From Anabas testudineus (Eukaryota > Chordata > Actinopteri > Anabantiformes > Anabantidae), in contig NC_046611.1 in NCBI RefSeq assembly GCF_900324465.2, forward strand, positions 6,072,516 through 6,136,515: a stretch of 64,000 nt of DNA, in the 5' to 3' direction. The position numbers and the translations under genes are program-made. The notes below the pieces were generated by a model. The model was given only the letters and a program-made list of their open reading frames with translations. It was not told where the DNA came from and ran no database searches. This document shows, piece by piece, positions 1 to 9,645 of this stretch (position 1 is the first letter of the stretch; each line of letters starts with the position of its first letter).

Positions 1-279
1 TCATCCTTATAGTGTGAGTAAATTCTGAAATTAAGCATCTAAAGGAGAAGAGGGAAATGTTTCAAAAAGACAATTAAAACAGAAGGTCAAATAGGGTCCA
101 AGATGTCGGACAGATGTAGGTGAGTAGTTTATGAAGCTCATCACCAAAAGTGAAAATTAAAGTGTAAACTGAATGCTTTTGTTAGGACAGGGACAAATAA
201 GACGTGGCTGTGGGGCCCTGAATTTAATGGTCAGTGCCAACAGGAAAGAGTGAAATCCTCTAAGGAAGAACATGTCATC

Positions 280-930
280 CTCTGGGGAGGTAGCTTAGGA
301 GTTAGAGGACTTGTCCAAAGTCTGATGAGTCTGGGTTCAATACTTCTGTTGCTCAATGACTTTTGAAGGTCAGTGTTCAAAGCAAAATATAAAATGCTCA
401 CTGTTCAAATAGCTTAAGAAGTTAGAGAGCTGGTTAGAAGTCTGGTGGCTCAAAGGTAAATTGTTATGTGGCTCAGTGACTTTAGAAGTCATTGCTTAAA
501 GGAAAGACACAAATATTCTAAGGAAAAGCTTTTTGATGTCTTGACAAATAGCTCAGGTAGTTAGAGGATTGGATTCCAGTCCTGTGAACACAAGGTCAAT
601 CCTTATAAAAGTGGTCAGTAAATTTTGAAGATGGGCAGTAAAGAAAAAACTTAAAACACTGGGATGTGGTCTTTATGCACATTTCAGTTTTCACTTTGGG
701 GACCGACCGTCAAAATTCATTGAGCCCTTTTATAGGGATCGAACCAATCAACTGTGAACACATCCTCCAACTCATTGAGCTATTCGGCCAGGTGGGTGCC
801 AAATTTTTTCAGAGCATTTCAATCTTTGCTTCCGACAATGACCTTAAAAAATCCTGAGCCACTTAAGGATTGAACCCACAGTCACCAGACTTCACGCTGA
901 CTTCAGACTTGTCCTCTAAACATGTAAACT
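280..930. repeat. Cluster of tandem tRNA-derived SINE-like units
   Basis: Three plus-strand units of about 120-140 bp follow one another. Each starts with a tRNA-like head: A-box-like TAGCTTAGGAGTTAGAGG at 291, TAGCTTAAGAAGTTAGAG at 410 and TAGCTCAGGTAGTTAGAG at 549. Recognisable B boxes follow in the first (GGGTTCAATAC, 332) and third (AAGGTCAATCC, 592). The bodies after the heads also match one another (a GTCAGT...AAAG stretch). Two more heads lie on the minus strand: B box as GGGATCGAACCA at 734 with its A box near 764-781, and B box as AGGATTGAACCCA at 867 with its A-box side at 904-921. Bases 1-50 resemble a unit body, so the array probably continues to the left. The units are too diverged to be working tRNA genes. 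Confidence 0.6.
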
Positions 931-948
931 GCAGACGCTAGCAGGGTT

Positions 949-976
949 TAATAATAATAATAATAATAATAATAAT
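949..976. repeat. (TAA)n microsatellite
   Basis: About nine uninterrupted TAA triplets. The run sits at the edge of the interspersed repeat that follows, as is common where A-rich repeat tails have expanded. Confidence 0.9.
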
Positions 977-979
977 GAA

Positions 980-1120
980 TACTTTATTGATCCCCTTGGG
1001 GAAATTGTGGGTGGACAGCTGCTAGACGGTATGTCAGCGCTACACTACGGGGTTTCAGTGTCTTGTCCAAGGACACCTCAGCAAGTAGCCAGGAGGAACC
1101 GGGAATCGAACCTTAAAGCA
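980..1120. repeat. Teleost interspersed repeat fragment
   Basis: The start holds ACTTTATTGATCCCCTTGGG followed by GAAATTG, a terminus I recognise from many fish genomes. It is followed by a stretch ending in GGAATCGAACC that resembles the usual companion sequence of this repeat. No coding capacity is visible. The family name is left open. Confidence 0.5.
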
Positions 1121-3412
1121 TTTTATTATTTCCTATAGGCTACAGACTTCCAGTATTCAGGCATCACTCAGAAGGACTGAACCCATGTCTACAGGAATTC
1201 CAACCAGTCTTCAAATAAGCTGACTGGGGGAAAGGTAGCGAAATCATTCTGCATGTGGAAATTGATGAATGAGCACAGTTATGATTACGATTTTTTTTTT
1301 TTTCAGGTACAACAGATCATGAGAGAGAATAATGTTAAGAAGAGCTGGAGACCTGAACTCTTGACCTTTGGCATGAGAATAGTTTTGGTTTTTAGTTAGG
1401 ACAAGGGAACTGGAAAACCTTTTAGACCAGTTTTTTGGTGAAATGTCAAGCTGGATATACCAAATAAAACAAAAAAAGTATGAAGCTCGGCTATGTTACT
1501 TTAGCATAAGCATGCTCAAGGACGTTTGCATAGCTAGCAAACAGGAAGTGTGGACTACCTCTGTGTGACTACTAACACTATATTTACTGAGCTACAGTAC
1601 AACAACAACACGTAAACTTATATGTCAAATAATATTTCACTGGAAGATGCAGTTTCAGTTTATCTAGGCCATGATGCTAAATAATTAAGCATTAAGATTC
1701 ACCAAGAGCAGAAACAGGAACCTTTACATTATAAACACATCTGTTATGGTGTGTTAAGTATCATTCATATATGTGTCCCCTTTGATTCTGACATTAACGT
1801 CTATAAAAAATATTACACAAGGTTCAATGTCCCTTGTATACATTAATCTAGAGATGAACCTTCAGGTTATAATGGTAGTAGCCCTACTTATGGAATTTAT
1901 TTGCAATATTCAACATGTTTATTTGGATTATGCTTATGGAGCCAGCACATGACGTAACTTTTGTAATGGACAAACAATCTCTGCGACACATGAACATTAA
2001 TACCTCTGAGATCAAATTATAGTTTCTCACCTAAAAGCAAAACCTTTTACGTGAGTCTCATTAGCCAGTTTGTGTTGTTTGTGATCAGTCTATAAAGTAA
2101 CACCTCTACTGCACCGAGGCACCAAGCCAATCTGAGGTGTTAAAAATGCAGTGATGCAACAATGGGATGAAAACAGGTAAACAAGTCAAACAGCGTTGGT
2201 TAACGCACCTGTTCAAACTAAGGAGGACTCTAACAAAGTTTTGAAGGTCTGAGCAGTTTTGGGAAAAAACTACTTTTATGGGCAGCATGCTGAGTTTAAG
2301 GCTACAGCAAATTTCACATTTCAGCTATTTCAAAGCTGATTTTTGAATACGTCCATTAAGCATAGAAAGTGTTTTTTTTTTATATAATTGGTTTAATCAC
2401 CTTTTGCAGCAATAACCGGAAGCAAGTCAGTCTAAAAGTCGAGGAGGGACTTTGGACCATTCTTCTTTGCAGCCACGTTGTCTTCGCTTACTGTGGACTG
2501 ATGAATATCTAAACTCTTTATTATAATTTTATCTTAATTATTTTGAGGTTTACAATTGCCATTGAGAACTTCTTAGCTTCTGTGATTTTGATGTCAACAA
2601 CTTCAAACCTCAATTTTCAAGCTGTTTCACGTCCACCGATGAGGTCTTTATCTCTAACTATCTGACTATACCCGGTCAATGACTCTTAAAAATACTAAAT
2701 TCTTTTATGATTTATTATGTTTTGCACTATCCTTAGTGGTCAGCCAAGTCCATATTAGAATATATTTAGGAGAACCGGTCCCTAAGTTATTTTTGGTGTT
2801 TATGTTATTTTAATGATGTTTTATTACAAAAAATCTCAGTTTTAAGTGTCAGCTCACACAGTCTTCCAATTCTGTCTTCTCTTTATAAATTAATATGTTA
2901 ATTGCAGAAACCATTTGTATGGCAATGTTTTTTCTAATTTCTAATAAAAATGTATACTAAAATTTTCCCATTCTCTGTCTTTTTTAATTATCTATACTAA
3001 TTCTTTTTGTGTTATTATCTTAATTAAATTTACTTTATAATATTTTAAGAAATTATTGTGTACAAATTCATCTTATTACAAGGGTATAACATTTCTTACA
3101 GTATTTAATTTTTCTCACCTCTAATTCATTATATTGCCATTGTTGTCTATTAACTTTAGTCTTTCTTTTTCTTTTTGTCACTCTCACTTCTAATATCTAA
3201 TTCTCTCTGATTTTCATTTCATTTATTCTAATGTTTGTTTTTCAAACCTATTCTCAATCTCTTTAAGTCTCTTCTGATTAATAAATAAATTATTGCTGTG
3301 GCTCTTTCTCAAACCAGGACAGGTGATATGAGGGATTATTTAGAAGGGTTCATAAATTTAACCAGTTTGTTAAAGGGTAAAGCAACAATGTGGTGAGTTG
3401 CTTACAAGCTTA
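1121..3412. other. AT-rich intergenic spacer without genes
   Basis: No coding exon is visible on either strand. The stretch at about 2385-2475 (TTTTGCAGCAATAACC, then ACCATTCTTCTTTGCAG) resembles the interior of fish DNA-transposon fossils. The rest, especially 2700-3300, is AT-rich and unremarkable. Confidence 0.5.
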
Positions 3413-3451
3413 TATGTTGCTCTTATTACTTAAAGTAATAAGAGCAACATA
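3413..3451. repeat. Perfect 19-bp inverted repeat (hairpin)
   Basis: TATGTTGCTCTTATTACTT at 3413-3431 is followed, after a single A, by its exact reverse complement at 3433-3451. It lies about 110 bp upstream of the conserved promoter box of the first TAAR copy. Confidence 0.9.
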
Positions 3452-3560
3452 AAGTATAAAGTATTATACATTTAGAAAAAGTAAGAAAATAAAAAGATAA
3501 TGGAGGGAGAGAAAACAGGAAAGGAGTTGATGAAATTATGACGATGACAAGGGACAGAGG

Positions 3561-3610
3561 TTACATCATCTCTTAGGATTCTTAGAAATTGGGGGGCGGG
3601 GTTGATAAAT
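3561..3610 (+). promoter_or_regulatory. Promoter module of TAAR copy 1
   Basis: TTACATCATC (3561-3570) is followed 43 bp later by the TATA-like GATAAAT (3604-3610), 66 bp before the start codon. The same pair precedes all seven TAAR copies in this window, which is the main evidence that it is functional. Transcription would be expected to start some 25-30 bp after GATAAAT. Confidence 0.6.
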
Positions 3611-3669
3611 AAACTGTCTCAGATGGAGTCTGACACACCACCACCTCATCTCTGCTGCTTCTCTACCTG

Positions 3670-4656
3670 ATGGACGGCACTGATAGCCCCCATCTCTGCT
3701 TCCCTAACCTCAACTCCTCCTGCAGACGACTGCTGCGACCACCGTCTGAGACTACTCTGCTCTACACCCTGCTTGTGTTTGTCTCTCTGCTGACTGTCAC
3801 ACTCAATTCTCTTGTCATTTTCTCCATCTCTCACTTCAGACAGCTCCACACTCCAACCAACACCCTGCTACAGTCTCTGGCTGTGTCCGACCTGCTGCTG
3901 GGACTGCTGGTGATGCCCATCGAAGGCCTGCGTTACATAGAAACATGCTGGTTACTGGGGAGATTAATGTGTGCTTTGAGTCCTTATCTTTTTTACTGTC
4001 TTATCTCTTCCTCTCTGGGCCACATGGTGCTCATATCTATAATCCGTTATGTGACTATCTGTGACCCACTGCTACACTCCTCTAAGATCACCATGACTAA
4101 TGTTAAAATCTGTATCTTTGTCTGCTGGACCTCTTCTGTTCTCTACAATGGGTTAATTCTAATGGAGCACATGGGGAATCCTGACAGGTTCAGCTCCTGC
4201 TATGGTGAGTGTGTGGTGGTCGTCAGCTACATCCCAGGAACTGTTGACCTCGTTGTCACCTTTGTTGCTCCCTGTACTGTCATGGCTGTGTTGTATATGA
4301 GGGTGTTTCTGGCTGCACTTTCCCAGGTGCGTGTAATTCAGTCACAAGCTGTTTCTACCAATGCCAAAGCAGCGCCAACTACTAGAAAAACACAGAGAAA
4401 AGCAGCAAGGACTCTTGGGATTCTGATAGTTGTGTATTTGATGTGTTACTGCCCTTATTACTATCCTGTGGTTGCAGGTGAGGACACCTCCACCAGCTTG
4501 TCTTATTACTCTCTAGTGACTTGGATCATGTTGTTGAACTCTTGTTTGAATCCTCTGATTTATGCTCTGTTCTACTCCTGGTTTAGAAAAGCTATCAAGC
4601 TCGTCTTTACGCTCAGAATACTGCAGGCTCACTCCCAGGAGGTCCTGGTCATGTAG
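3670..4656 (+). CDS. TAAR-like olfactory GPCR, copy 1 (intact)
   Basis: Single-exon class A GPCR of 328 residues. TAARs sense volatile or water-borne amines in olfactory neurons and signal through a stimulatory G protein. Seen: N-glycosylation sequon N15-S-S; seven hydrophobic helices (TM1 about 30-52, TM2 65-85, TM3 100-122, TM4 142-163, TM5 188-213, TM6 250-268, TM7 280-302); HTPTN after TM1; Cys101 (3.25); NPLIY at 294-298; and the TAAR-typical NSCLNPLIYALFYSWFRKA in TM7. Position 3.32 is Phe108, not Asp, whereas 5.42 is Asp193, eight residues before Pro201 (5.50). The DRY motif reads I-R-Y (125-127) and 6.48 is Tyr260. This pattern fits the teleost-expanded TAAR clade with non-classical amine recognition. 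The ligand is unknown. The Met chosen is the one conserved in all copies. Confidence 0.88.
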   Translation: MDGTDSPHLCFPNLNSSCRRLLRPPSETTLLYTLLVFVSLLTVTLNSLVIFSISHFRQLHTPTNTLLQSLAVSDLLLGLLVMPIEGLRYIETCWLLGRLMCALSPYLFYCLISSSLGHMVLISIIRYVTICDPLLHSSKITMTNVKICIFVCWTSSVLYNGLILMEHMGNPDRFSSCYGECVVVVSYIPGTVDLVVTFVAPCTVMAVLYMRVFLAALSQVRVIQSQAVSTNAKAAPTTRKTQRKAARTLGILIVVYLMCYCPYYYPVVAGEDTSTSLSYYSLVTWIMLLNSCLNPLIYALFYSWFRKAIKLVFTLRILQAHSQEVLVM

Positions 4657-6179
4657 ACAGAGCTGTTTGAGTGAAAGGTTTTTGAGCATCTTAGTCTCAC
4701 CTCTGACCAGAGTTTGATGAAGCACCACAGAGACAATATGGTCAGGCAAAGAGATTTTTAACACAGTCATGTTGTAAATAGGGCTTTCTTATTAAGACAT
4801 ACATGTGTCAAATGTCTGAGATGCAAACATGCATCTTCATGATTGTTTATATATATTTCACCCAGTTTTGTCTTGACTAAATTTTCATATGCATGAAGTA
4901 AGAGGACGAGAGAAATAAAAATGAGCATAAGACATACAAGACATACAAAAAAAATCATAGGAATATCTTGCAAATATATGCTAGTTGATAGTAATGAAGT
5001 ATGATATTTGTAACAGACTGTCAGACAGGAGGTTTTCATGTTTCTTTGTCAACTCTGATATTATCACTGTTAATGATTTGAATATAGCTTTTATGCACTT
5101 TACTGCAAATCAACTCTAATGTAATCATCGCAGCCTATATCACTGTTATGCTTAACTTACTTTAACAGCAGTATTGCTAGAATATTAACTTTGTTTTGCT
5201 TTAAAGAAGCCTCCTGTCCCAACAAAACTGAAATGTCACACCAAAAAAAAAAAGGAAAAAAAAAAGTACTCTACCAGACTATACCTTTGCCTTTGTAGAC
5301 TCATTCATTTTGCAGCTATACCCAGGTGTCTATGTCAATCAGGCCTGTAAAAAAAATGGAAAAGGGCTAGAAAATGGGTCACAGAGAAATTATCTATCCG
5401 TTATGCTAACAGCTTTTCCCCCTACTCAAGTGAAAATCTGTTTAAAGAATGAGTAAGATGTTGTGATGTTGCCCCGACTGGATTTTAAGGAGCTAATGTT
5501 AGTCTGATTTCCCAAACAATGTAAGTCTCTTATCAGTTTAAATTTCTTCTGTACCCACTAAAAAATATCATTCTGTGCAGGAATCTCTCAGGACACTGAA
5601 ATATGTTTGCACCACCCTCAGTATGAGGATAAATTGTCTATAAAGTTCCTGCCATATCACATTAGAGGAATAATAAATTATCTGTTGTTTTTTACTACAC
5701 CTGAAGTAAAGTGTAAGTTTAAAAGCACTGTAATATAATGAAATGATATAAACAACATAACAGAACAGAAACAGATTTATCTGTTTTTATGTCAAGTATA
5801 GCTGTAACTACATCAACCTGTATGTTAAGTTGGCCACTAGTTTGTCCCAATACTCCTCATCATCTTAACTCATCATCATCATCTGTTTATCAGGTAAAAT
5901 AATTTTATCTTCCATCTCCACAGCTGCAGAATAAGCAGTAGAAATATAACATTACAAAATAATTTATGATTTTAATGATTATAGCTTACAAATCAAATAC
6001 AATCCAGTATCATCAAAAATGAATTTAAATTTTTGGTAGGTAAATAATTATTCATACTGTATAAATATCATTATCTGTCTACATTCATCCACAAACATGG
6101 GGAAGGTCATTGACACTGACATAAGATGATTGCTGAGAAAAACTGATTCAAATACTTGGGAGTGAGGTTAGAATTACTT
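4657..6179. other. Downstream flank of TAAR copy 1 and spacer
   Basis: A possible polyadenylation signal AATAAA lies at 4914. A block around 5140-5360, including TATGTCAATCAGGCCTGTAA near 5330, recurs 600-900 bp downstream of other copies and so belongs to the amplified unit. The remainder is AT-rich with no gene seen. Confidence 0.55.
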
Positions 6180-6480
6180 CAATTCAGTTTATTTATATGA
6201 ATGATTTATAATACCAAGTCACAGGCAACAGTCATCTCAAGGCACTTTACAGTGTAAGATTATAGACAAAACACAGACATCTTATGGGCTACAACTGTTC
6301 TAAACGTCCTAAAATCAAGCCACTCGGAAGCATTTTACCTGGGTCAGTTTTACCTGATTATCTGATCCAGTCAATTAGTCCAGAATCTCTTCTCTTGTCA
6401 CTTCAGATGAAAGTAAATCTATGCAGTTGTTTAACAGGAGATATTAGAGAACTTCATGCTTCGGTCTACAGACAAACTTA
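6180..6480. repeat. Teleost interspersed repeat fragment
   Basis: AATTCAGTTTATTTATATGA at about 6181, then CAGTCATCTCAAGGCACTTT near 6228, matches the terminus of a very common fish repeat. The short open frame inside it (6284-6481) has no recognisable protein similarity. Confidence 0.45.
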
Positions 6481-7477
6481 ATAGGAATGCTGATTTCCTT
6501 TTCAAGCAGGACTTAGCAAGTGGTTTCCTGAAAAGGAACATGAGCAATGTCGTGCTGTTGTCCACAACTACATTTGGTTGTAGGAGTAAAAAAACATATG
6601 ATTATCTTTTAAATAATTCATGCTAGTTGATGGTGATTTTGTAAACAAACAGTAAATTATATTAATCAATAGTCATGTCAATAATGTTTACCTTTATTTC
6701 ATAACACTGGTAAGGAGGTAGAGAGGCATGTTTCACATGCTGTAACCATAAAAAGAGAGAGTCACCTACTCTGGAGTTGCCCACGGTGGGAGGTGGTGGG
6801 CTGGGGTGGGCTTGCTTATAGCACCCCAGTTTAGCCACCATGTATTGGAATTGGAATTTTCCCCGGTGAATGACAGAGTTGCTTCCCTGCACCTTTGGGT
6901 TGGGGACAGTTCCCCCACTGTTGTTTGTGCCTACAGGCCGAATAGCATTGCAGAGTACCCAGCTTTGTTTGAGTCTCTGGAAGGGGTACTTTAACATGTG
7001 CCAACTGAAGACCCCATCGTATTTATTATACTCATTATACACCATCAAATTTTAATGCACACATGGGCAACCGTAGTGACACCTGGAAGGGTGGAGGAGA
7101 ACTATCGGTCAGCCTTGAAGAAATTCTTCAATTATTCTGCGCCTCGGGAGAAGGAAGCAGTGTTCTGCCCACACCGTTTACAGTGGAGGTGGGGAGCCGC
7201 TTTCCTTGACTGGGGACATTCTCGGGCGGTGGAAGGAATATTTCAAGGATGTCCTCAACCTTACCGACACTATCTGTAGAGGAAACAGAGGTGAAGGACT
7301 CAGAGGTTGGTCCATCACTCAGGCTACTACTTAGGTAGTAAGTAACCTCCTTGGTGGCGAGGCACCGGTAATGGATGAAATTCGACCTGAGTACCTAAGT
7401 TTTGTGGCTTTCTTGGCTGACACACCTTTGCGCCATCAAGTGGTGGACAGGGACAGTACCACAGGGTGGGTTCCAAT

Positions 7478-7628
7478 TACATTTACATTTACATTTAGTC
7501 ATTTAGCAGACGCTTTTATCCAAAGCGACTTACAAGTGAGGAACAAGGCAAGCAAACAAAATCTAAGTCAAGAAGAAACAACATCAAAGCAAAGTGCTAT
7601 GAAAAAAGTGTTTCTGTTTCAAGAGATG
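7478..7628 (-). mobile_element. L2-like LINE 3' fragment nested in another LINE
   Basis: Read on the plus strand it starts with (CATTTA)n, then TTAGCAGACGCTTTTATCC and AAAGCGACTTACAA. I recognise this as the 3' tail of a widespread fish LINE of the L2 group, here inserted in antisense. AATTACA before it and AATTATA after it could be remnants of a target-site duplication. Confidence 0.6.
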
Positions 7629-7649
7629 TGAATTATAGGGGGATCACAC

Positions 7650-7667
7650 TAACCCTAACCCTAACCC
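7650..7667. repeat. Short telomere-like (TAACCC)3
   Basis: Three TAACCC units lie within the LINE copy, where the intact family encodes a Leu-rich YRGITLLSLPGK-like stretch. It is probably a small local expansion. Confidence 0.8.
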
Positions 7668-8069
7668 TGGGAAAGTCTATGCCAGAGTACTGGAGAGGAG
7701 AATTAGGCTAATACTAGGGTTCAGCATCAACAATGCAGCTGTCATCCTGACCTGGACCAGTTCTATAAGTATTGGGGCCTTATTCAGGAGTGAGGGAAGG
7801 ATGGACCGTGAGACTGACAGACAGATCTGTCCATTGGTAGCAATAATGCAGTTGCTCAGCTGGCCTGGGAATGCCTCGGTATTCCCCTGGAAAAGATGGA
7901 GAAGTTGTCTAGGGAGAGGGACATTTAGGCATCTCTGCTTAGGCTGCTGCTCCCACTACCTGGCTTGGGATAAGTGGACGAAGGATGGATAGTTCATATG
8001 CTTTCATCTTCACAACCACCAGATGTCAACCCAACTGAACACTACATTAAGCTTTTCTGGCAGCAAGTG

Positions 8070-8250
8070 GTTACATTTTTACATTACATTTACATTTTAC
8101 ATTTACATTTTTAGTCATTTAGCAGACGCTTTTATCCAAGGCGACTTACAAGTCAGTACAAGGGTAGGCAGGGTAAGCGTGAGGAGGTTTTGGCTAAGGA
8201 CCCCTACTGGAGGGAGGCCACAGCCGGTTACCATTCTTGGACAACATCCT
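8070..8250 (-). mobile_element. L2-like LINE 3' tail fragment
   Basis: (ACATTT)n at 8070-8110 leads into TTAGTCATTTAGCAGACGC and GCGACTTACAAGTCAGTACA, the same tail as at 7478. It continues into AGGCAGGGTAAGCGTGAGG, which is also found at 9150. Confidence 0.6.
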
Positions 8251-8284
8251 TTGTCTGTGTAGGTGTGTCCTACTACATGGATTA

Positions 8285-8840
8285 TTCATTTGCATTTACA
8301 TTTAGCTATTTGGCAGATACTTTTATCCAAAGTGACTTGCCAGTGAGATACAACGGAAACAAATATCTAAGCCAAGAAGAAAAACTTTAAAGTAAACTGC
8401 TTTAGAACGAGCCGTTTCAGTTTCATGTGGTACAAGTGGAATTTGGCAGAAAAGATTAAAGAAAGAGGTTCAGAAGAGTTCTGTTTTTAGCCTTTTGAAA
8501 ATTGAGGCAGTTGTGCATGCAGAGGTGTGTAGGTCATTCCACCATCATGGAACCACAGAACTGAAAGGTTTTGCCTGGGATCTTTTGAGGTGAGGTAAGG
8601 GACCACAAGACGTTGTTTGCTTGCAAAGCCCAAGTAATATAGTGAGCGAGAGAGACTGTAGATGAGGAGGTTCAAGTAAACCGGGTCTGTTGACTTGACC
8701 ACGTTGTAGGCAACAATCTGGGCTCTGAACTTGAGGTAGGCAGCTACAGGAAGCCAGTGCAGAGATCTGAAAAGTGGTGTAAAGTGTCCTTTTTGGCTGA
8801 TAAAAATGAGACCTGCTGCTGCATTTTGCATTAAATGTCT
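8285..8840 (-). mobile_element. 5'-truncated L2-like LINE with reverse-transcriptase C-terminal part
   Basis: The minus strand reads through a 114-residue frame (8831 down to 8487) with LQNAAAG-like MQNAAAG, then FTPLFRSLHWLPVAAYLKFR, the hallmark LHWLPV segment after the RT domain of L2/CR1-type LINEs. The sequence then runs to the 3' tail (TTTGGATAAAAGTATCTGCC on the minus strand) near 8290. The copy starts after the catalytic core, as is usual for 5'-truncated LINE insertions. Confidence 0.7.
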
Positions 8841-8894
8841 ACGCTTAGTTTTAAATTTGGTTTTTGCCTGTTCAGACAGTATTTATAGTTTAGA

Positions 8895-9100
8895 GGTATA
8901 ACCAACATGAAAACCAAAGACCTGTCTATTGGCAAGAAACAAGTAAAAAAATCAATCAGAGCCATTGCACAAACACTGGTCATAGCCAGTACATTAATTT
9001 GGAATATCATGAAAAGGAAAAAAAAACACTGGTTTACTAAGTAACAGACGTCAAACAGGTAGAATAAGAAAGACAACAGCAGTTGACGGCAGAAACATTG
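8895..9100 (+). mobile_element. Tc1-like transposase N-terminal fragment
   Basis: Plus-strand translation beginning near 8906 gives MKTKDLS, then SIRAIAQTLVIASTLIWNIM, matching the helix-turn-helix region of Tc1-family transposases. Stops and frameshifts follow near 9040. The catalytic DDE part is absent, so this is a dead fragment. Confidence 0.65.
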
Positions 9101-9175
9101 TGAGAGACACTTTTGATGGAAGTAACTTACAAGGTAATAGGGAAAGGCAGGGTAAGCGTAAGGTCTTGCCTGTGG
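9101..9175 (-). mobile_element. Short L2-like LINE tail fragment
   Basis: The sequence from GAGACACTTTTGATGGAAGT through AACTTACAAG to GGCAGGGTAAGCGTAAGG is a diverged copy of the tail at 8120-8180. Confidence 0.45.
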
Positions 9176-9188
9176 GCCCGGTCCTTGT

Positions 9189-9223
9189 CCCTTACTATCA
9201 CTTTACCAAAGTGATAGTAAGGG
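9189..9223. repeat. Perfect 16-bp inverted repeat plus half copy
   Basis: CCCTTACTATCACTTT at 9189-9204, a 3-nt loop ACC, then its exact reverse complement at 9208-9223. The loop and right arm are repeated directly at about 9227-9249 (CACTTTACCAAAGTGATAGT and AAGG). It lies about 290 bp upstream of the promoter box of TAAR copy 2. Confidence 0.9.
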
Positions 9224-9516
9224 TCCACTTTACCAAAGTGATAGTAAGGCTAAAGTTTGATGGATGACAGATCTTTCATGTATTTTTTGAGAACCACCAT
9301 AAAAACATCATAGTGCTAGTATATGAACCCTTGCACCAACCAAGTACTTTCTGTAGCTGCTGATCAGACCTGCACATTGTTTAGGAGGAATTTAGATTTT
9401 TACTTTACTTTTTTTGTTTGTGTATATAAACATAAACTAAGACATGTATCAGATAATGGAAGAAGAGAAAAATGGCCTGATGAAGTTGAGGATATGATGG
9501 TAACAAGGGACAGAAG

Positions 9517-9576
9517 TTACATCATCTCTTAGGATTCTTAAAAAAAGGGGAGGGTGGTGTAATAGAAAGATAAAAT
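9517..9576 (+). promoter_or_regulatory. Promoter module of TAAR copy 2
   Basis: TTACATCATC at 9517-9526 and GATAAAAT at 9569-9576, 52 bp apart; the TATA-like box is 77 bp before the chosen ATG. An in-frame upstream ATG at 9586 would lie only about 10 bp after this TATA-like box, so it is probably not transcribed. Confidence 0.6.
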
Positions 9577-9645
9577 ATCTGTCAGGTGAGGAGTTTAGTC
9601 ACTTGTCCTCTCGCCTCCACCTCATCTCTGCTTCTTCCCTCCCTG

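Larger units (their letters stand above)
6740..7990 (+). mobile_element. Degraded LINE (non-LTR retrotransposon) copy
   Basis: Pieces of a fish LINE polyprotein can be read in order on the plus strand. An endonuclease-region peptide close to VVCAYRPNSIAEYPALFESL is near 6925. A linker reading like RWKEYF near 7225 and MDEIRPEYL at 7371 precede the reverse transcriptase. YRGITL is near 7635, KVYARVLERRI near 7675, RMDRETDRQI near 7800, and a C-terminal LAWE-LGIP-like stretch near 7860. Large internal segments, including the catalytic core, are missing, and frameshifts and stops separate the pieces. The copy is interrupted by the L2-like fragment at 7478-7628. The clade is not certain. Confidence 0.7.

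Noticed and set aside
284-347. Functional tRNA gene
   Set aside because: A and B boxes are degenerate, the intervening arms do not pair convincingly by eye, and the head continues into a repeated SINE-like body.
8487-8831. 114-codon minus-strand frame as a host gene
   Set aside because: The LHWLPV block and adjoining tail identify it as the end of an L2-like LINE reverse transcriptase.
9586-9645. N-terminal extension of TAAR copy 2 (and the like extension of copy 7 at 22904)
   Set aside because: These ATGs lie about 10 bp after the TATA-like box, the extension is not shared by copies 1 and 4, and the downstream Met gives 328 residues in all intact copies.
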